From Planctomycetaceae bacterium (GTDB lineage: Bacteria > Planctomycetota > Planctomycetia > Planctomycetales > Planctomycetaceae), in contig JACCRE010000211.1 of NCBI GenBank assembly GCA_013813775.1, positions 1 to 61,818 on the forward strand: a stretch of DNA of 61,818 bases, read 5' to 3'. The translations under genes were made by a program, and so were the position numbers. Each line of letters opens with the position of its first letter. The first letter of the stretch is position 1. Under the pieces are notes generated by a model. It was not told the origin of the DNA and made no database searches. It saw only the letters and a program-made list of their open reading frames with translations. This document shows positions 15,999-25,336 of this stretch, in pieces.

Positions 15999-18836
15999 AT
16001 GGCGATTCTGGTCCAGTGTGCATGCGGCCGCCGGTTGCGGGCGGAGGAACGGTTCGCGGGAGCGAGAGCCGATTGCCCCTTTTGCGGCCGGATGCTGACA
16101 ATTCCGGCATCTCCGGCATCTCCGGCATCTCCGGCATCTCCGGCATCTCCGGCATCTCCGGAATCTCCGGAATCTCCGGAATCTCCGGAATCTCCGGAAT
16201 CTCCGGAATCTCCGGAATCCGAATCCGACGCGAGACCTGTGGGCCGGAAGGCGGAACCGCTGCACCGCACAGACGAGCCAGTCTCGGAAATCCGCGAGTT
16301 CCTGGACCCGCCGAGTTCGGCGGCATCCGCGTCTCGATCGGCCGCCCCGGCGGCAGCGTCAACACCGCAAAAGCCGGTGCTGCGGCGGATGTTCGAGGCG
16401 TTGCTCGACCCGCACAGCATCCAGTGGCTGCTGGTGCTCGGCGGGTCGCTGGCCGTGCTGGGCCTGATCGTGTGGCTCGTGAGCCTGGGCGTCTTCCGCA
16501 ATCCGACGCTACTGGCGGGGTTGATGACCGCCGGGTCGCTTGGAATCGTGTGCGCCGGCTGGTGGGTCACACTGAAAACGCGGTTCCGCACGGCGGGACG
16601 GGCGTTGACGTTCCTCGGCTGCGTCGTCGCGCCGCTGAACCTGTGGTACTTCCATGCCCAAGGCTTGATGACGGTCGACGGTCACCTGTGGGTCGCCGCG
16701 GCAGCCTGCTGCCTGCTTTACGCGGCCACGGTCTTCGTGCTGCGCGACCCACTGTTCCTGTACGCGATCGAGGCGGGAATCACGCTGACGGCCGTCTTGC
16801 TGCTGGCCGATCTGGGGCGTCTCGCCGATCCGACCTGGATCAGCCTCGTGGGCATCGTGCTGGGGCTGATCTCGTTGCACGCCGAGCGGGCCTTTCCGCC
16901 GGAACCCGACGCACCATTCAATCGCGAACGATTCGGAAAGGCCCTCTTCCGCAGCGGCCACATGCAGATCGCCGGTTCGCTGGCCCTCTTGCTGTGCGTG
17001 CAGGTCTTCACGTGGTTCTTCGAGCCGCTCGTCGAGATTTTAGGTTCCGGAACGCTCGCCCGTCCGACGAACCTGCTGGCGACGAGCCGGCTGCTCGCGG
17101 CGGGCCTCTGGATCGCGGGAACTTACGCCTACCTGTATTCCGATCTCATCGTGCGTCGGACCGGCCGCGACATCTTCAGCGCGGCGTTCTGCCTGATCAT
17201 GGCCGAGCTGACGTTGCTCGCACAGATGGACTTGCGGCCGGAATGGCTGATCGCCGCCCTCGCGCTCACGGCCTTGGCGGCGAACGGGTTGCAGCTTGTT
17301 CTGGCACGTCGGCATGACGCGGCCTTCGATCGCGCGGTGCCGCGAGTGGGCATGGTTCTGAACGCGTTGCCGTTGCTGCTGGGCTTCGCGTTGCATGTGC
17401 GGGCGACGTCGTTCATCGCCGCAGAACTTGATTGGAGCTACGAGACCGGCTGGCAACTCGTGCTGGCGATGGCGATCGTCGCGGCGTGCAACCGCGTCGC
17501 CGCGTGGCTGTATCAAGAGAACGCCCCCGGCTGGGCGTCGGCCTATCTCACACTCACGGCGGCGGCATTGATGATCGGCGCAGCGGCGTTGCTGCGGGCG
17601 CTCGGCGTCGAGGCCTGGACGGTTCAGGCACCGATCATGATGCTGGTTCCGCTGCTGTATTTAGGCGCGTCGCACTTGTGGCGCGGCCGGCAGCCGGAGC
17701 GGCCCTTGTACTGGGTGTCCCACGCGGCGACGGCTGTGATTCTGGCGCATGTGCTGGTCGCCACGTTGAAGAGCGTCGCCGGAATGACGCCGGTTCGCGG
17801 CGAGTCCCTCAATCTCATCCTCGGACTCGTCTTCCTCGAAGCGGCGGCGTTCTATCTGCTCGCGGCGGTGCTGCGAAAGCGCAGCGCCAACATCTACTTC
17901 GCCTCCGCAGCGGCGTGCGGGGCCGTCTGGCAGTTCCTCGGTTACTTCAACGTGCCGGGCGAGTGGTACGCGCTCATCTATTCGTCGATCGGGCTTGGAC
18001 TGCTCGCAGCTTCGCGATCTCTGGGCGTCGAACGCAAGCCTGTCTGGCGGGAAGACGGCCGGTCGGCCGGCGTGCTGCATGGACGCGGTTGGACGGCGTT
18101 CCAGTGTGCGACGGGCATTCTGCTGATCGCGTTTCTCTCGGCGTTCCTGCAAGGCGCGGGCCGCATCGTCGCCGGCGGCGTCGAATGGCTCGAGCTCGTT
18201 TCACTCGTCGCCACGGCGTTCGCTGCCGCTGCGGCGGCTCTCCTCAGCCCGGCAGGCGGCTGGAGAAGAATCTACACCATCGCCGCCGTCGCCTTAGCGG
18301 GCCTCGCGTTCCTGACGCTCAACGAATTCGTGAACCTGACGGCGTGGGAGAAGCTCGAACTGTTTTGCGTCGTCGTCGGATTGATGCTGCTCGCCGCCGG
18401 GCATGTCGAACGCTTCCGTAGCGAAGCGGCCGTGCCGCATTCCGACCTGACGTTCGTCGCCCTGTGGCTCGGTGCGGCGTTGGCGACGCTGCCGTTGCTC
18501 ATCGACGTGCTCTACCATCGCGCCGACCACGTCACCTTCCTCCGCAGCGAACTGGCGATCGTCACGATCTCGGGTCTGCTGCTCGCGGCGGGTCTCGGTT
18601 GGAAAACGAAGGCGACGACGTTCTTCGGCGGCGGGACGCTCGCGATCTACCTTGTCGTGCTCTTTGGCTCGCTACTCTATCGACCGCAGGTGACGGTGGG
18701 CGCCTATCTCGCGATCGGCGGAGGCGTGATGTTCATCATCGCCTTGCTGTTGAGCATGTATCGCGAACGGCTGCTCTCACTTCCGGATCGTATCGCGGCC
18801 CGGCAGGGGATCTTCCAGGTCATCGACTGGCGGTGA
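15999..18836 (+). CDS. Large polytopic membrane protein with N-terminal zinc ribbon and PAS/PES tandem repeat
   Basis: A 945-residue protein. The N-terminus has a two-Cys-pair zinc-ribbon-like motif (CACGRRLRAEERF...CPFCGRML), as in many planctomycete envelope or signalling proteins. Residues about 36-74 are an exact tandem of six PAS and seven PES tripeptides. From about residue 145 to the end there are some 20 hydrophobic segments (for example LLVLGGSLAVLGLIVWLVSL and FLSAFLQGAGRIVAGGV), so most of the protein lies in the membrane. I do not recognise a transporter or enzyme signature. ATG 15999 keeps the zinc ribbon at the extreme N-terminus. The function is unknown. Confidence 0.85.
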   Translation: MAILVQCACGRRLRAEERFAGARADCPFCGRMLTIPASPASPASPASPASPASPESPESPESPESPESPESPESESDARPVGRKAEPLHRTDEPVSEIREFLDPPSSAASASRSAAPAAASTPQKPVLRRMFEALLDPHSIQWLLVLGGSLAVLGLIVWLVSLGVFRNPTLLAGLMTAGSLGIVCAGWWVTLKTRFRTAGRALTFLGCVVAPLNLWYFHAQGLMTVDGHLWVAAAACCLLYAATVFVLRDPLFLYAIEAGITLTAVLLLADLGRLADPTWISLVGIVLGLISLHAERAFPPEPDAPFNRERFGKALFRSGHMQIAGSLALLLCVQVFTWFFEPLVEILGSGTLARPTNLLATSRLLAAGLWIAGTYAYLYSDLIVRRTGRDIFSAAFCLIMAELTLLAQMDLRPEWLIAALALTALAANGLQLVLARRHDAAFDRAVPRVGMVLNALPLLLGFALHVRATSFIAAELDWSYETGWQLVLAMAIVAACNRVAAWLYQENAPGWASAYLTLTAAALMIGAAALLRALGVEAWTVQAPIMMLVPLLYLGASHLWRGRQPERPLYWVSHAATAVILAHVLVATLKSVAGMTPVRGESLNLILGLVFLEAAAFYLLAAVLRKRSANIYFASAAACGAVWQFLGYFNVPGEWYALIYSSIGLGLLAASRSLGVERKPVWREDGRSAGVLHGRGWTAFQCATGILLIAFLSAFLQGAGRIVAGGVEWLELVSLVATAFAAAAAALLSPAGGWRRIYTIAAVALAGLAFLTLNEFVNLTAWEKLELFCVVVGLMLLAAGHVERFRSEAAVPHSDLTFVALWLGAALATLPLLIDVLYHRADHVTFLRSELAIVTISGLLLAAGLGWKTKATTFFGGGTLAIYLVVLFGSLLYRPQVTVGAYLAIGGGVMFIIALLLSMYRERLLSLPDRIAARQGIFQVIDWR
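16104..16220 (+). repeat. 9-bp minisatellite in coding sequence (13 units)
   Basis: Six copies of ccggcatct (16104-16157) are followed by seven copies of ccggaatct (the last ending in cc; 16158-16220). Each unit encodes one Pro-Ala-Ser or Pro-Glu-Ser tripeptide, so copy-number changes keep the frame. The unit homogeneity implies recent expansion. Confidence 0.95.
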
Positions 18837-18963
18837 CCTGCCGCGGCGGGTCGTGTAGGCTGGAGATCACTTCGATCGTGCAGAACGGCTTCGTTTTCGC
18901 GGACGGGCCTTTCTGCGGAGTTTGAATGCCCTCCGATCTGCCTACCCTGATTGAGTGCCCGCC

Positions 18964-21960
18964 ATGCGGCACGGTTTGTGGAATCGACTCGCTCTGATCC
19001 TGGCGCTCACGGCGACGACGATGTCCGCCGTCGCTGAAGAGCGGCCCGTCGATTTCGACCGAGACATCGCTCCCATCCTTTCGACGCACTGCTTGCGCTG
19101 TCACGGCACGCTGGCTCCGGAAGCGGGCCTCGATCTGACCGATCCCGCCAAAGCGACCTCGATGCTCGAATCGGGAGTGCGGGCGATCGCTCCCGGCGAT
19201 CCGGGCGGAAGTGAGATGCTCCGTCGACTCGCCGCGTCGTTGGACGAAGGCCGCATGCCGCCGGTCGGCGAGCCGCTTGATGAGGCCGCGATCGCGTCCC
19301 TCCGCCGCTGGATCGCCGGAGGCGCCCCCTGGCCGTCGCATTGGGCGTACCGACCGATCGAGTCATCGCCGCCGCCGGACGTCGCAGATGCGAACGTCGC
19401 CAGCTCGTCCGCGAATCCGATCGATGGCTTCATCCAGAAGCGACTTCTCGACAATGGTCTGCACCCCTCGCCTCCCGCCGATCGTCGGACGTGGCTGCGG
19501 CGAGTGACGTTCGATCTGACGGGGCTTCCGCCGACGCCCGACGAGCTTGCGACCTTCAAGGCGGACACATCCCCCGACGCCTTCGAGCGCGTCGTCGATC
19601 GACTTCTCACGAGTCCGCATCACGGCGAGCGGTGGGCACGGCATTGGATGGACGTCGCCCGCTTCGCCGAGACGCATGGGCACGATCAGGATCGTCCCCG
19701 GCCGAACGCGTGGCCCTACCGCGATTATCTCATCCGCGCATTCAACGAAGACAAGCCATTCACGCGGTTCGTCGAAGAGCAGATCGCCGGGGACGTACTG
19801 TTTCCGGACGACCCGCGGGCGCTCGTCGCGACCGGCTTTCTGGCCGCTGGTCCGTGGGATGAAAGCTCGCTACGGGACATCCGCGAAGACAGCATCGACA
19901 GGCAGATCGCACGGGTGATCGATCGCGATGAGATCGTGACGGCGGTGATGACGGCGTTCGCGAGCGCGACGGTGCATTGCGCCCGCTGTCACGACCACAA
20001 GTTCGATCCGATCACGCAATCGCAGTATTACGGGCTTCAGGCGGTGTTCGCCGGCGTCGATAAGGCGGAACGGGCTTACGACCCTGACCCCGCGGTCGCA
20101 CAGCAGCGCCGCGAGCTGACGCAACGGATCGCGGAACTCGCCTCTCCCGATCGTTCCACGGATCCATCGCTGCTCGAGCCGGCCCTACACGCCGAAATCG
20201 CAAGCTGGGAGCGTGAGATCGCCGGCGCGGCCGCCAGCTGGATCGTCATCGATCCCGTCACCTTCGACTCGAAGGGCGGAGCGACGCTCACCGAGCTGCC
20301 CGATCATTCGCTTCTGAGCGGCGGCACTCGACCCGAGACCGACGTGGTGACGGTCGCCGCGCCGCTGCCGTTGGCGACCGTCACGGCCGTTCGCATCGAG
20401 TTGCTCACCGATGAGTCGTTGCCCCTCACGGGGCCGGGGCGGCAGGACAACGGCAACCTGCATCTCAACGAACTCAAGCTCTCACTCGCCGACGGGAACG
20501 ATTCGTCGGCGTCTGGCGAGGTCGCGATCACCAGCGTGCGGGCCGATTTCGATCAGGCGGGCTGGACCGCGGCGATGGCGATCGACGGCAATCCGGCGAC
20601 CGCGTGGGGCATCTATCCCGAGGTCGGCAAGCCGCATCATGCCGTGTTCGAACTCCGTGAGCCGATCACGGCGGGCGACGCGTCGTCGCTCGTCGTCCGA
20701 CTCGAACAGACGCATGGCGGCGGGCACCTCATCGGCAGGTTTAGAGTCTCCGTCACGTCGTCGCCGGCACCGCTGAGTCTCGACGATCGCAGCTTCCCGC
20801 CCGAGATCGCGTCGGTGCTCGCGATTCCGTCGGAACGGCGCGACGAGACGCAACGAATGACCCTCGCGGCGTTCTATGTGCGTCAGAAACTCGAAGTCGA
20901 ACTCGCCTCGCTGCCTCCGCGGCAAAAGGTCTATGTCGGAACCAATCAGTTCGCGCCCGACGGGAGCTTCAAGCCCGCCGAGCAGCCCCGCGTGGTACAT
21001 ACCCTGCATCGCGGCGACATCCACGAGCCACGCGAGGAAGCGACACCGGCCGCGTTGGCGTGTTTAGAGGGCCTTGATCCGAGACTGCCCATCACAGACC
21101 CGCAGGACGAAGGCCAGCGACGCGCCGCGTTCGCCCACTGGCTGAGCGATCACAAGAACGTGCTCGTCTGGCGGTCGATCGTGAACCGAACGTGGCAGCG
21201 CCACTTCGGCGAAGGGCTCGTCGCCTCGCCGAACGATTTCGGCCGCATGGGATCGACGCCCTCGCATCGCGAACTGCTCGACTGGCTGACGTTCGAACTC
21301 ATCCGCAGCGGCGGCTCGCTCAAGCACCTGCATCGACTGATCGTCACGAGCGCGACCTACAGACAAGCATCGACGCATAATGAGCAACACGCCGCCATTG
21401 ATGCGTCGAACCGCCTGCTGTGGCGGATGAACCGCACGCGTCTCGACGCCGAATCGGTACGCGACGCGGCTCTCGTCTTCAGCGGCGAGCTTGACCAAAA
21501 GATGGGCGGACCGTCGGTCAAGAACTTCATTGAGACGCCCGGCATCCACGTCACGCCGAATGTGGACTACCGCACGTTCGATCCCGACGACGCCGCGAAT
21601 CGCCGGCGCGGGGTCTATCGCTTTCTGTTCCGCACGCTGCCCGACCCGTTCATGGAGACGCTCGACTGTCCCGACGGCTCGCGTCCCACCGGCGCGCGGA
21701 CCGAATCGGTGACGGCGCTGCAAGCGTTCGCGATGCTCAACGATCCGTTCATCGTCCGCCGTAGCGAACATCTGGCGGCGCGACTAGAAGGCGAACGGCC
21801 GGATCGACGCGGGCAGATCGATCGGCTGTACGAGCTTATGCTTCTACGGGACCCTTCGGAGGAAGAGCGAAGTGCGTTCGTCGAATTCGCTTCACGACAC
21901 GGCGTTGCCAATGCCTGTCGGATGCTCTTGAACAGCAATGAGTTCCTGTTCGCCGATTGA
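18964..21960 (+). CDS. PSD1/DUF1549/DUF1553 planctomycete cytochrome c domain protein
   Basis: A secreted protein of about 998 residues. After a signal peptide (LALILALTATTMSAVAEE) comes a PSD1 c-type heme segment with CLRCHG near residue 46. DUF1549 follows (NPIDGFIQKRL, RRVTFDLTGLPPTPDEL, HHGERWARHWMDVARFAETH) and contains a second CxxCH, CARCHDHKFDP. A middle beta-rich region resembles a discoidin-like fold, and DUF1553 is C-terminal (WLSDHKNVLVWRSIVNRTWQ, FNDPFIVRRSEHLA-like segment). Such proteins usually neighbour a DUF1501 gene; none is seen here. The biochemical role is unproven; electron transfer coupled to polymer degradation has been suggested. GTG 18955 is an alternative start. 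Confidence 0.92.
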   Translation: MRHGLWNRLALILALTATTMSAVAEERPVDFDRDIAPILSTHCLRCHGTLAPEAGLDLTDPAKATSMLESGVRAIAPGDPGGSEMLRRLAASLDEGRMPPVGEPLDEAAIASLRRWIAGGAPWPSHWAYRPIESSPPPDVADANVASSSANPIDGFIQKRLLDNGLHPSPPADRRTWLRRVTFDLTGLPPTPDELATFKADTSPDAFERVVDRLLTSPHHGERWARHWMDVARFAETHGHDQDRPRPNAWPYRDYLIRAFNEDKPFTRFVEEQIAGDVLFPDDPRALVATGFLAAGPWDESSLRDIREDSIDRQIARVIDRDEIVTAVMTAFASATVHCARCHDHKFDPITQSQYYGLQAVFAGVDKAERAYDPDPAVAQQRRELTQRIAELASPDRSTDPSLLEPALHAEIASWEREIAGAAASWIVIDPVTFDSKGGATLTELPDHSLLSGGTRPETDVVTVAAPLPLATVTAVRIELLTDESLPLTGPGRQDNGNLHLNELKLSLADGNDSSASGEVAITSVRADFDQAGWTAAMAIDGNPATAWGIYPEVGKPHHAVFELREPITAGDASSLVVRLEQTHGGGHLIGRFRVSVTSSPAPLSLDDRSFPPEIASVLAIPSERRDETQRMTLAAFYVRQKLEVELASLPPRQKVYVGTNQFAPDGSFKPAEQPRVVHTLHRGDIHEPREEATPAALACLEGLDPRLPITDPQDEGQRRAAFAHWLSDHKNVLVWRSIVNRTWQRHFGEGLVASPNDFGRMGSTPSHRELLDWLTFELIRSGGSLKHLHRLIVTSATYRQASTHNEQHAAIDASNRLLWRMNRTRLDAESVRDAALVFSGELDQKMGGPSVKNFIETPGIHVTPNVDYRTFDPDDAANRRRGVYRFLFRTLPDPFMETLDCPDGSRPTGARTESVTALQAFAMLNDPFIVRRSEHLAARLEGERPDRRGQIDRLYELMLLRDPSEEERSAFVEFASRHGVANACRMLLNSNEFLFAD

Positions 21961-22126
21961 GTGAACTGCGTTCTGGGGGGGTGAAGTTCGCCCTCTCAAC
22001 GGCGGGAACACGGTCGTGGCACCGCAGTCACCTTTACGAATCCGGACTTGCATGCCGCGTCGGAATCGCGAAGGCACTGCCGACGGATGCGGCTCCGTCG
22101 GGGGAGGTTCTGAGCGGCACCGTCGG

Positions 22127-23146
22127 CTACGGCTGCTCCTTCAACTTCGCCGTCAGAAAGCCGGCGATGCTGCCGTAGGTCTCGTCTGTGTCGCCCGGAT
22201 ATGACAAGACGGCTTCGACGCCGGCCTCGTCGAGGGCTTCCTTGAGCTTCACTCCGTACACCGCCGAGTGGGTCGGATCCTTCTCCTGCTGGCCGAGCTT
22301 CGGCTCGGACTTCTGGTTCGGGTAATCGAGATAGATCGGCGGGTCGTCGGACGATACGAGTTCGATCGGCGAATATTCCTGAATCCAGGGCAGCACACTC
22401 TCGCGATTCTTCATCAGCAACTCGAACTCAGCGGCACGATTTCGGCCTTTCTCGGCGAAGCCGAAGGCGTGGCCCCCGTAGATCGCGTTCGGAATCCATT
22501 CGCGGAGCTGCGTCGGATCGAGCGAAGTTTGAGCGCCGGCAACCGCGGCACAGGTGAGCCGCGACGATTCCCGTGCGACGGGATCTTCGCTGTTCGGATC
22601 GGCGAGATCATCGTGCAGAGCCAGCCACAACGACGTGCAGGCTCCCGCCGAGCTGCCCGTCGCACCGATCCGCCGCGGGTCGATGTTCCACTCGTCCTTC
22701 TTCGACCGAAGGGTCTGCAAGGCCCGCGCGGCGTCGTACAGAGGCGCTTTCACGGGCGGTTCGACGTGCTGTTCCATCGCCTGCGCGATGAACCGATAGT
22801 TGACCGCCGCGACGGAGATTCCCTGCTCGAGATAGGGTGTGACGGCTTTGCGATAGTTGCTCTTGTCGCCGTTCATCCAGCCGCCGCCGTGAATCATGAC
22901 GACGACAGGAGTCGGCGTGTCGGACTCGGCCTTCCAGAAGTCGAGCTTTTGTCGTTCGGAATCGGTGCCGTAGGCCACATCAGCGACGGTCGGTGCGGGA
23001 CCAGCCCCGGCGGCTCGCGAGGCCTTCGCCGCGGGTCTTGTCGGCGGAGCCGTCAACGTCGGTGCGTTCGTCGTCGAAGGAGTTTGTGCGACCGCGAAGG
23101 CCGTCAGCGAGAGGAACGCGAACGAAGCGTGCAGAAGTCGAGTCAT
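22127..23146 (-). CDS. Secreted alpha/beta-hydrolase (esterase-like)
   Basis: A 339-residue protein. ATG 23146 yields a signal peptide (TRLLHASFAFLSLTAFAVAQ), and a Thr/Pro/Ala-rich linker precedes the catalytic domain. The oxyanion hole is HGGGWMNGDKS and the nucleophile elbow GATGSSAGACTSLW. It is the third gene of a minus-strand run behind an aldo/keto reductase and a GH5 enzyme, suggesting a role in deacetylating or otherwise processing glycans. That role is inferred from context only. It resembles the hydrolase at 14379-15236 in its motifs. Confidence 0.88.
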   Translation of the reverse strand: MTRLLHASFAFLSLTAFAVAQTPSTTNAPTLTAPPTRPAAKASRAAGAGPAPTVADVAYGTDSERQKLDFWKAESDTPTPVVVMIHGGGWMNGDKSNYRKAVTPYLEQGISVAAVNYRFIAQAMEQHVEPPVKAPLYDAARALQTLRSKKDEWNIDPRRIGATGSSAGACTSLWLALHDDLADPNSEDPVARESSRLTCAAVAGAQTSLDPTQLREWIPNAIYGGHAFGFAEKGRNRAAEFELLMKNRESVLPWIQEYSPIELVSSDDPPIYLDYPNQKSEPKLGQQEKDPTHSAVYGVKLKEALDEAGVEAVLSYPGDTDETYGSIAGFLTAKLKEQP

Positions 23147-23227
23147 GCGGTTTCTCCGAAAGGGCGGGATCGAAGAATCTTCCGCGAGAACTCGAGGCGA
23201 CGCAACCACGCGGCTTCGGCGGCCTCG

Positions 23228-24379
23228 TCACTTCGGTTCACCCTGAACCGCCCTGCCCTTGTCGCGCCAGTATTCGAGAAAGCCGGCGACGAGCTCGTCG
23301 GTGAGCTCATGACCCTGCTTGTGCTCGTCGATCGTCTTGCCGAAGTAATGGCTGATCCAGCCGTCCACGACGTCGTCGGTGCCGTCGATGAACTGGTCGA
23401 GCTCTTCGATCCCGCAGCTCAGCGGAAAGGTCTCTTCGACGACCATCGGCTTACCGATGTCGTAGACCCGCAGCGCCGTGATCGTCTTCTCGATCTCGCC
23501 CGCCTTCGGATAGAAGTGGACGCTCACGAAGTCGAGATGCTTCGCCACCTGCGGCGAGTAAAACAGCGGCTTCGCATTCGGGAAGACTTGCGCCCACGGA
23601 ATCACGCCCACGGTCATCAGCGCCTTGTCGTCGTGCTTGCGGATCGCGGCGGTGAGTTTGGCGACCCACGCTTCGGCGATCTCCTCTCGTGAGCGCATGC
23701 CGGGATCTTTCGAGATCCGCTGGACGAAATACATGCCGCCCAACTCGCCGCTGAGCCACGGATTCTTATCGTCCGGTTTCGCTTCACCGATCACCGGCTC
23801 GTTCATGAGGTCGTAGCAGAAGACCTCCGGCCGGCCTGCGCAGACCTTGGCGATCGCCTCCCAGAAGTTCGCCTGCACGTCCCAGCGATCGGCTTCGCTC
23901 AGGCCGTCGTACCAACTCGGAACGCCGTCGAGGTGATAGCAACTGAGGCCGGTGACGTCGACGTACAACCCCGTCTCGCGTGCGAGGTCGAGCAGCTTGC
24001 CGAGCCGTTCGAGTTGCGCCCGATTCGTCTCGTTCGGCGCCGTCATGTAGGTGCCGACTTGCAGATGAATCCGCACGACGTTCGCCCCGAGCTTCCGCGT
24101 CTCGCGGAAGTCGGTCTCGACATCGTCCCAATGCTCGGCCCACTGCTCTTCGAGCAACTCGCCGTGATTGCCCAGGTAGTTGAAACCCCACGGGACGTAC
24201 TGCTTGCCCGACTCCACGAAGACGAAGCGGGTCTTGTCGTCGGAGACGCGCACTCTTTCGGTGATCGGCCGCGGCGCAGTCCTCAAATCCGCGGCAAGAG
24301 GAGTGGTTCCACAGAGGAATACCACGGTCGCTGCCAGCCAGCAGCAGCGTGGCGGTGCAGTTTCAGGACGGAATGTCAT
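23228..24379 (-). CDS. Secreted glycoside hydrolase, family 5-like (cellulase/mannanase fold)
   Basis: A 383-residue protein with an N-terminal signal segment (PPRCCWLAATVVFLCGTTPL) and a TIM-barrel glycoside hydrolase. GH5 landmarks are YVPWGFNYLGN near the start, GANVVRIHLQVG, the acid/base Glu in CYDLMNEPVIG and a second catalytic Glu in PMVVEETFPLSCG. The exact specificity cannot be read. It lies 12 bases after the aldo/keto reductase gene on the same strand, so the two are very likely co-transcribed. Confidence 0.85.
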   Translation of the reverse strand: MTFRPETAPPRCCWLAATVVFLCGTTPLAADLRTAPRPITERVRVSDDKTRFVFVESGKQYVPWGFNYLGNHGELLEEQWAEHWDDVETDFRETRKLGANVVRIHLQVGTYMTAPNETNRAQLERLGKLLDLARETGLYVDVTGLSCYHLDGVPSWYDGLSEADRWDVQANFWEAIAKVCAGRPEVFCYDLMNEPVIGEAKPDDKNPWLSGELGGMYFVQRISKDPGMRSREEIAEAWVAKLTAAIRKHDDKALMTVGVIPWAQVFPNAKPLFYSPQVAKHLDFVSVHFYPKAGEIEKTITALRVYDIGKPMVVEETFPLSCGIEELDQFIDGTDDVVDGWISHYFGKTIDEHKQGHELTDELVAGFLEYWRDKGRAVQGEPK

Positions 24380-24391
24380 TAGGGCGAGCCT

Positions 24392-25258
24392 TTACGTGCC
24401 TCGGAGCGAGACAAACGGCGGTTTTTTGAATGACGCAAACGTCGCTGCGTGCTTTGCCGTGCGTTGTTCGAGAGAAGTCATCTCATCGTCGCTCAGTGGA
24501 GCGAAATTCGTAGCGATGCGCACGTTCTCTTCGACCTCGACGGGCGAGCTGCAACCCACGATCGCGGTGCGGACGCCGTTCAGCGTCAACGCGTAAGACA
24601 GGGCTTCATCCGACCTTAGCCCATGCGGACCGAGGAGCGAACCCGCCCCGTAAACCTTCATGGCGATGATGCCGATGTCGTTGGCGTTCGCCTCCGGCAG
24701 GACCGTTTCGATGAACGATAGGCGATGACGGTCGGCAGCGTTCAAGGCGACGAGCACCGTGTCGAAGGTGAACCGCCGCATCGCCTCTTGCAGGATCGCG
24801 GGGTCGTGATGGCCCGTGAGGCCGAGATACCGCACGCGTCCGGCGTCACGCGCTTCGAGCAGGGCCTCCATCGCCCCGCCCTTGCCGAAGATCGCATCGA
24901 GATCGCGCTGGGTTCGCAGATCATGAAGTTGCCAGAGGTCGAGATGATCAGTTCCGAGACGGGCAAGCGTGTCGTCGAGGAGTTTCAGCGACCCCTCGCG
25001 CGAACGGTCATGGGTTTTCGACGCGACGAAGACGCCCTCCCGCCGCCCGGCGAGGCCTTCCCCCAAGTAATTCAGGCAGCCGGCGTACGCCGGCGCCGAG
25101 TCATAATAGTTCACGCCGAGATCGAGGGCGCGATGAATGACGGCGACCGCTTCGGCCATGCGGCCGTGCGTCCGCAGCACGCCTTCGCCGCCGAGGCCGA
25201 AGATCGTGACCTGCTCGCCGGTGCGGCCGAGGGGGCGGGTGGGGAGGATTGAAGTCAT
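24392..25258 (-). CDS. Aldo/keto reductase
   Basis: A 288-residue NAD(P)H-dependent oxidoreductase with a TIM-barrel fold, acting in the cytoplasm. The catalytic tetrad is visible: Asp and Tyr in NYYDSAPAYAGCLNYLGEGL, Lys in VFVASKTHDR and His in DLWQLHDL. The C-terminal cofactor region includes GVRTAIVGCSSPVEVEENVR. It is first in a three-gene minus-strand run (AKR, GH5, esterase) and divergent from a sialidase gene with 78 bases between starts, which may contain back-to-back promoters. The substrate is unknown; a sugar-derived carbonyl is plausible from context. Confidence 0.92.
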   Translation of the reverse strand: MTSILPTRPLGRTGEQVTIFGLGGEGVLRTHGRMAEAVAVIHRALDLGVNYYDSAPAYAGCLNYLGEGLAGRREGVFVASKTHDRSREGSLKLLDDTLARLGTDHLDLWQLHDLRTQRDLDAIFGKGGAMEALLEARDAGRVRYLGLTGHHDPAILQEAMRRFTFDTVLVALNAADRHRLSFIETVLPEANANDIGIIAMKVYGAGSLLGPHGLRSDEALSYALTLNGVRTAIVGCSSPVEVEENVRIATNFAPLSDDEMTSLEQRTAKHAATFASFKKPPFVSLRGT

Positions 25259-25336
25259 GGCACAATGTCCTCGCGATCGAAATCATCGTTGATGTACTCT
25301 ATGGAAGTCGCATTCCTTTTCGCGAGGATCACTTCG

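Noticed and set aside
16104-16220. CRISPR-like regular repeats
   Set aside because: Units are 9 bp, contiguous, without spacers, and in frame in a membrane-protein gene.
15776-17317. Plus-strand frame of 513 codons with GISGISGIS repeats
   Set aside because: It arises from the 9-bp minisatellite read in another frame; the 945-residue membrane protein is the real product.
22268-23692. 474-codon plus-strand frame over the esterase and GH5 genes
   Set aside because: It spans two recognised minus-strand genes in antisense and has shadow composition.
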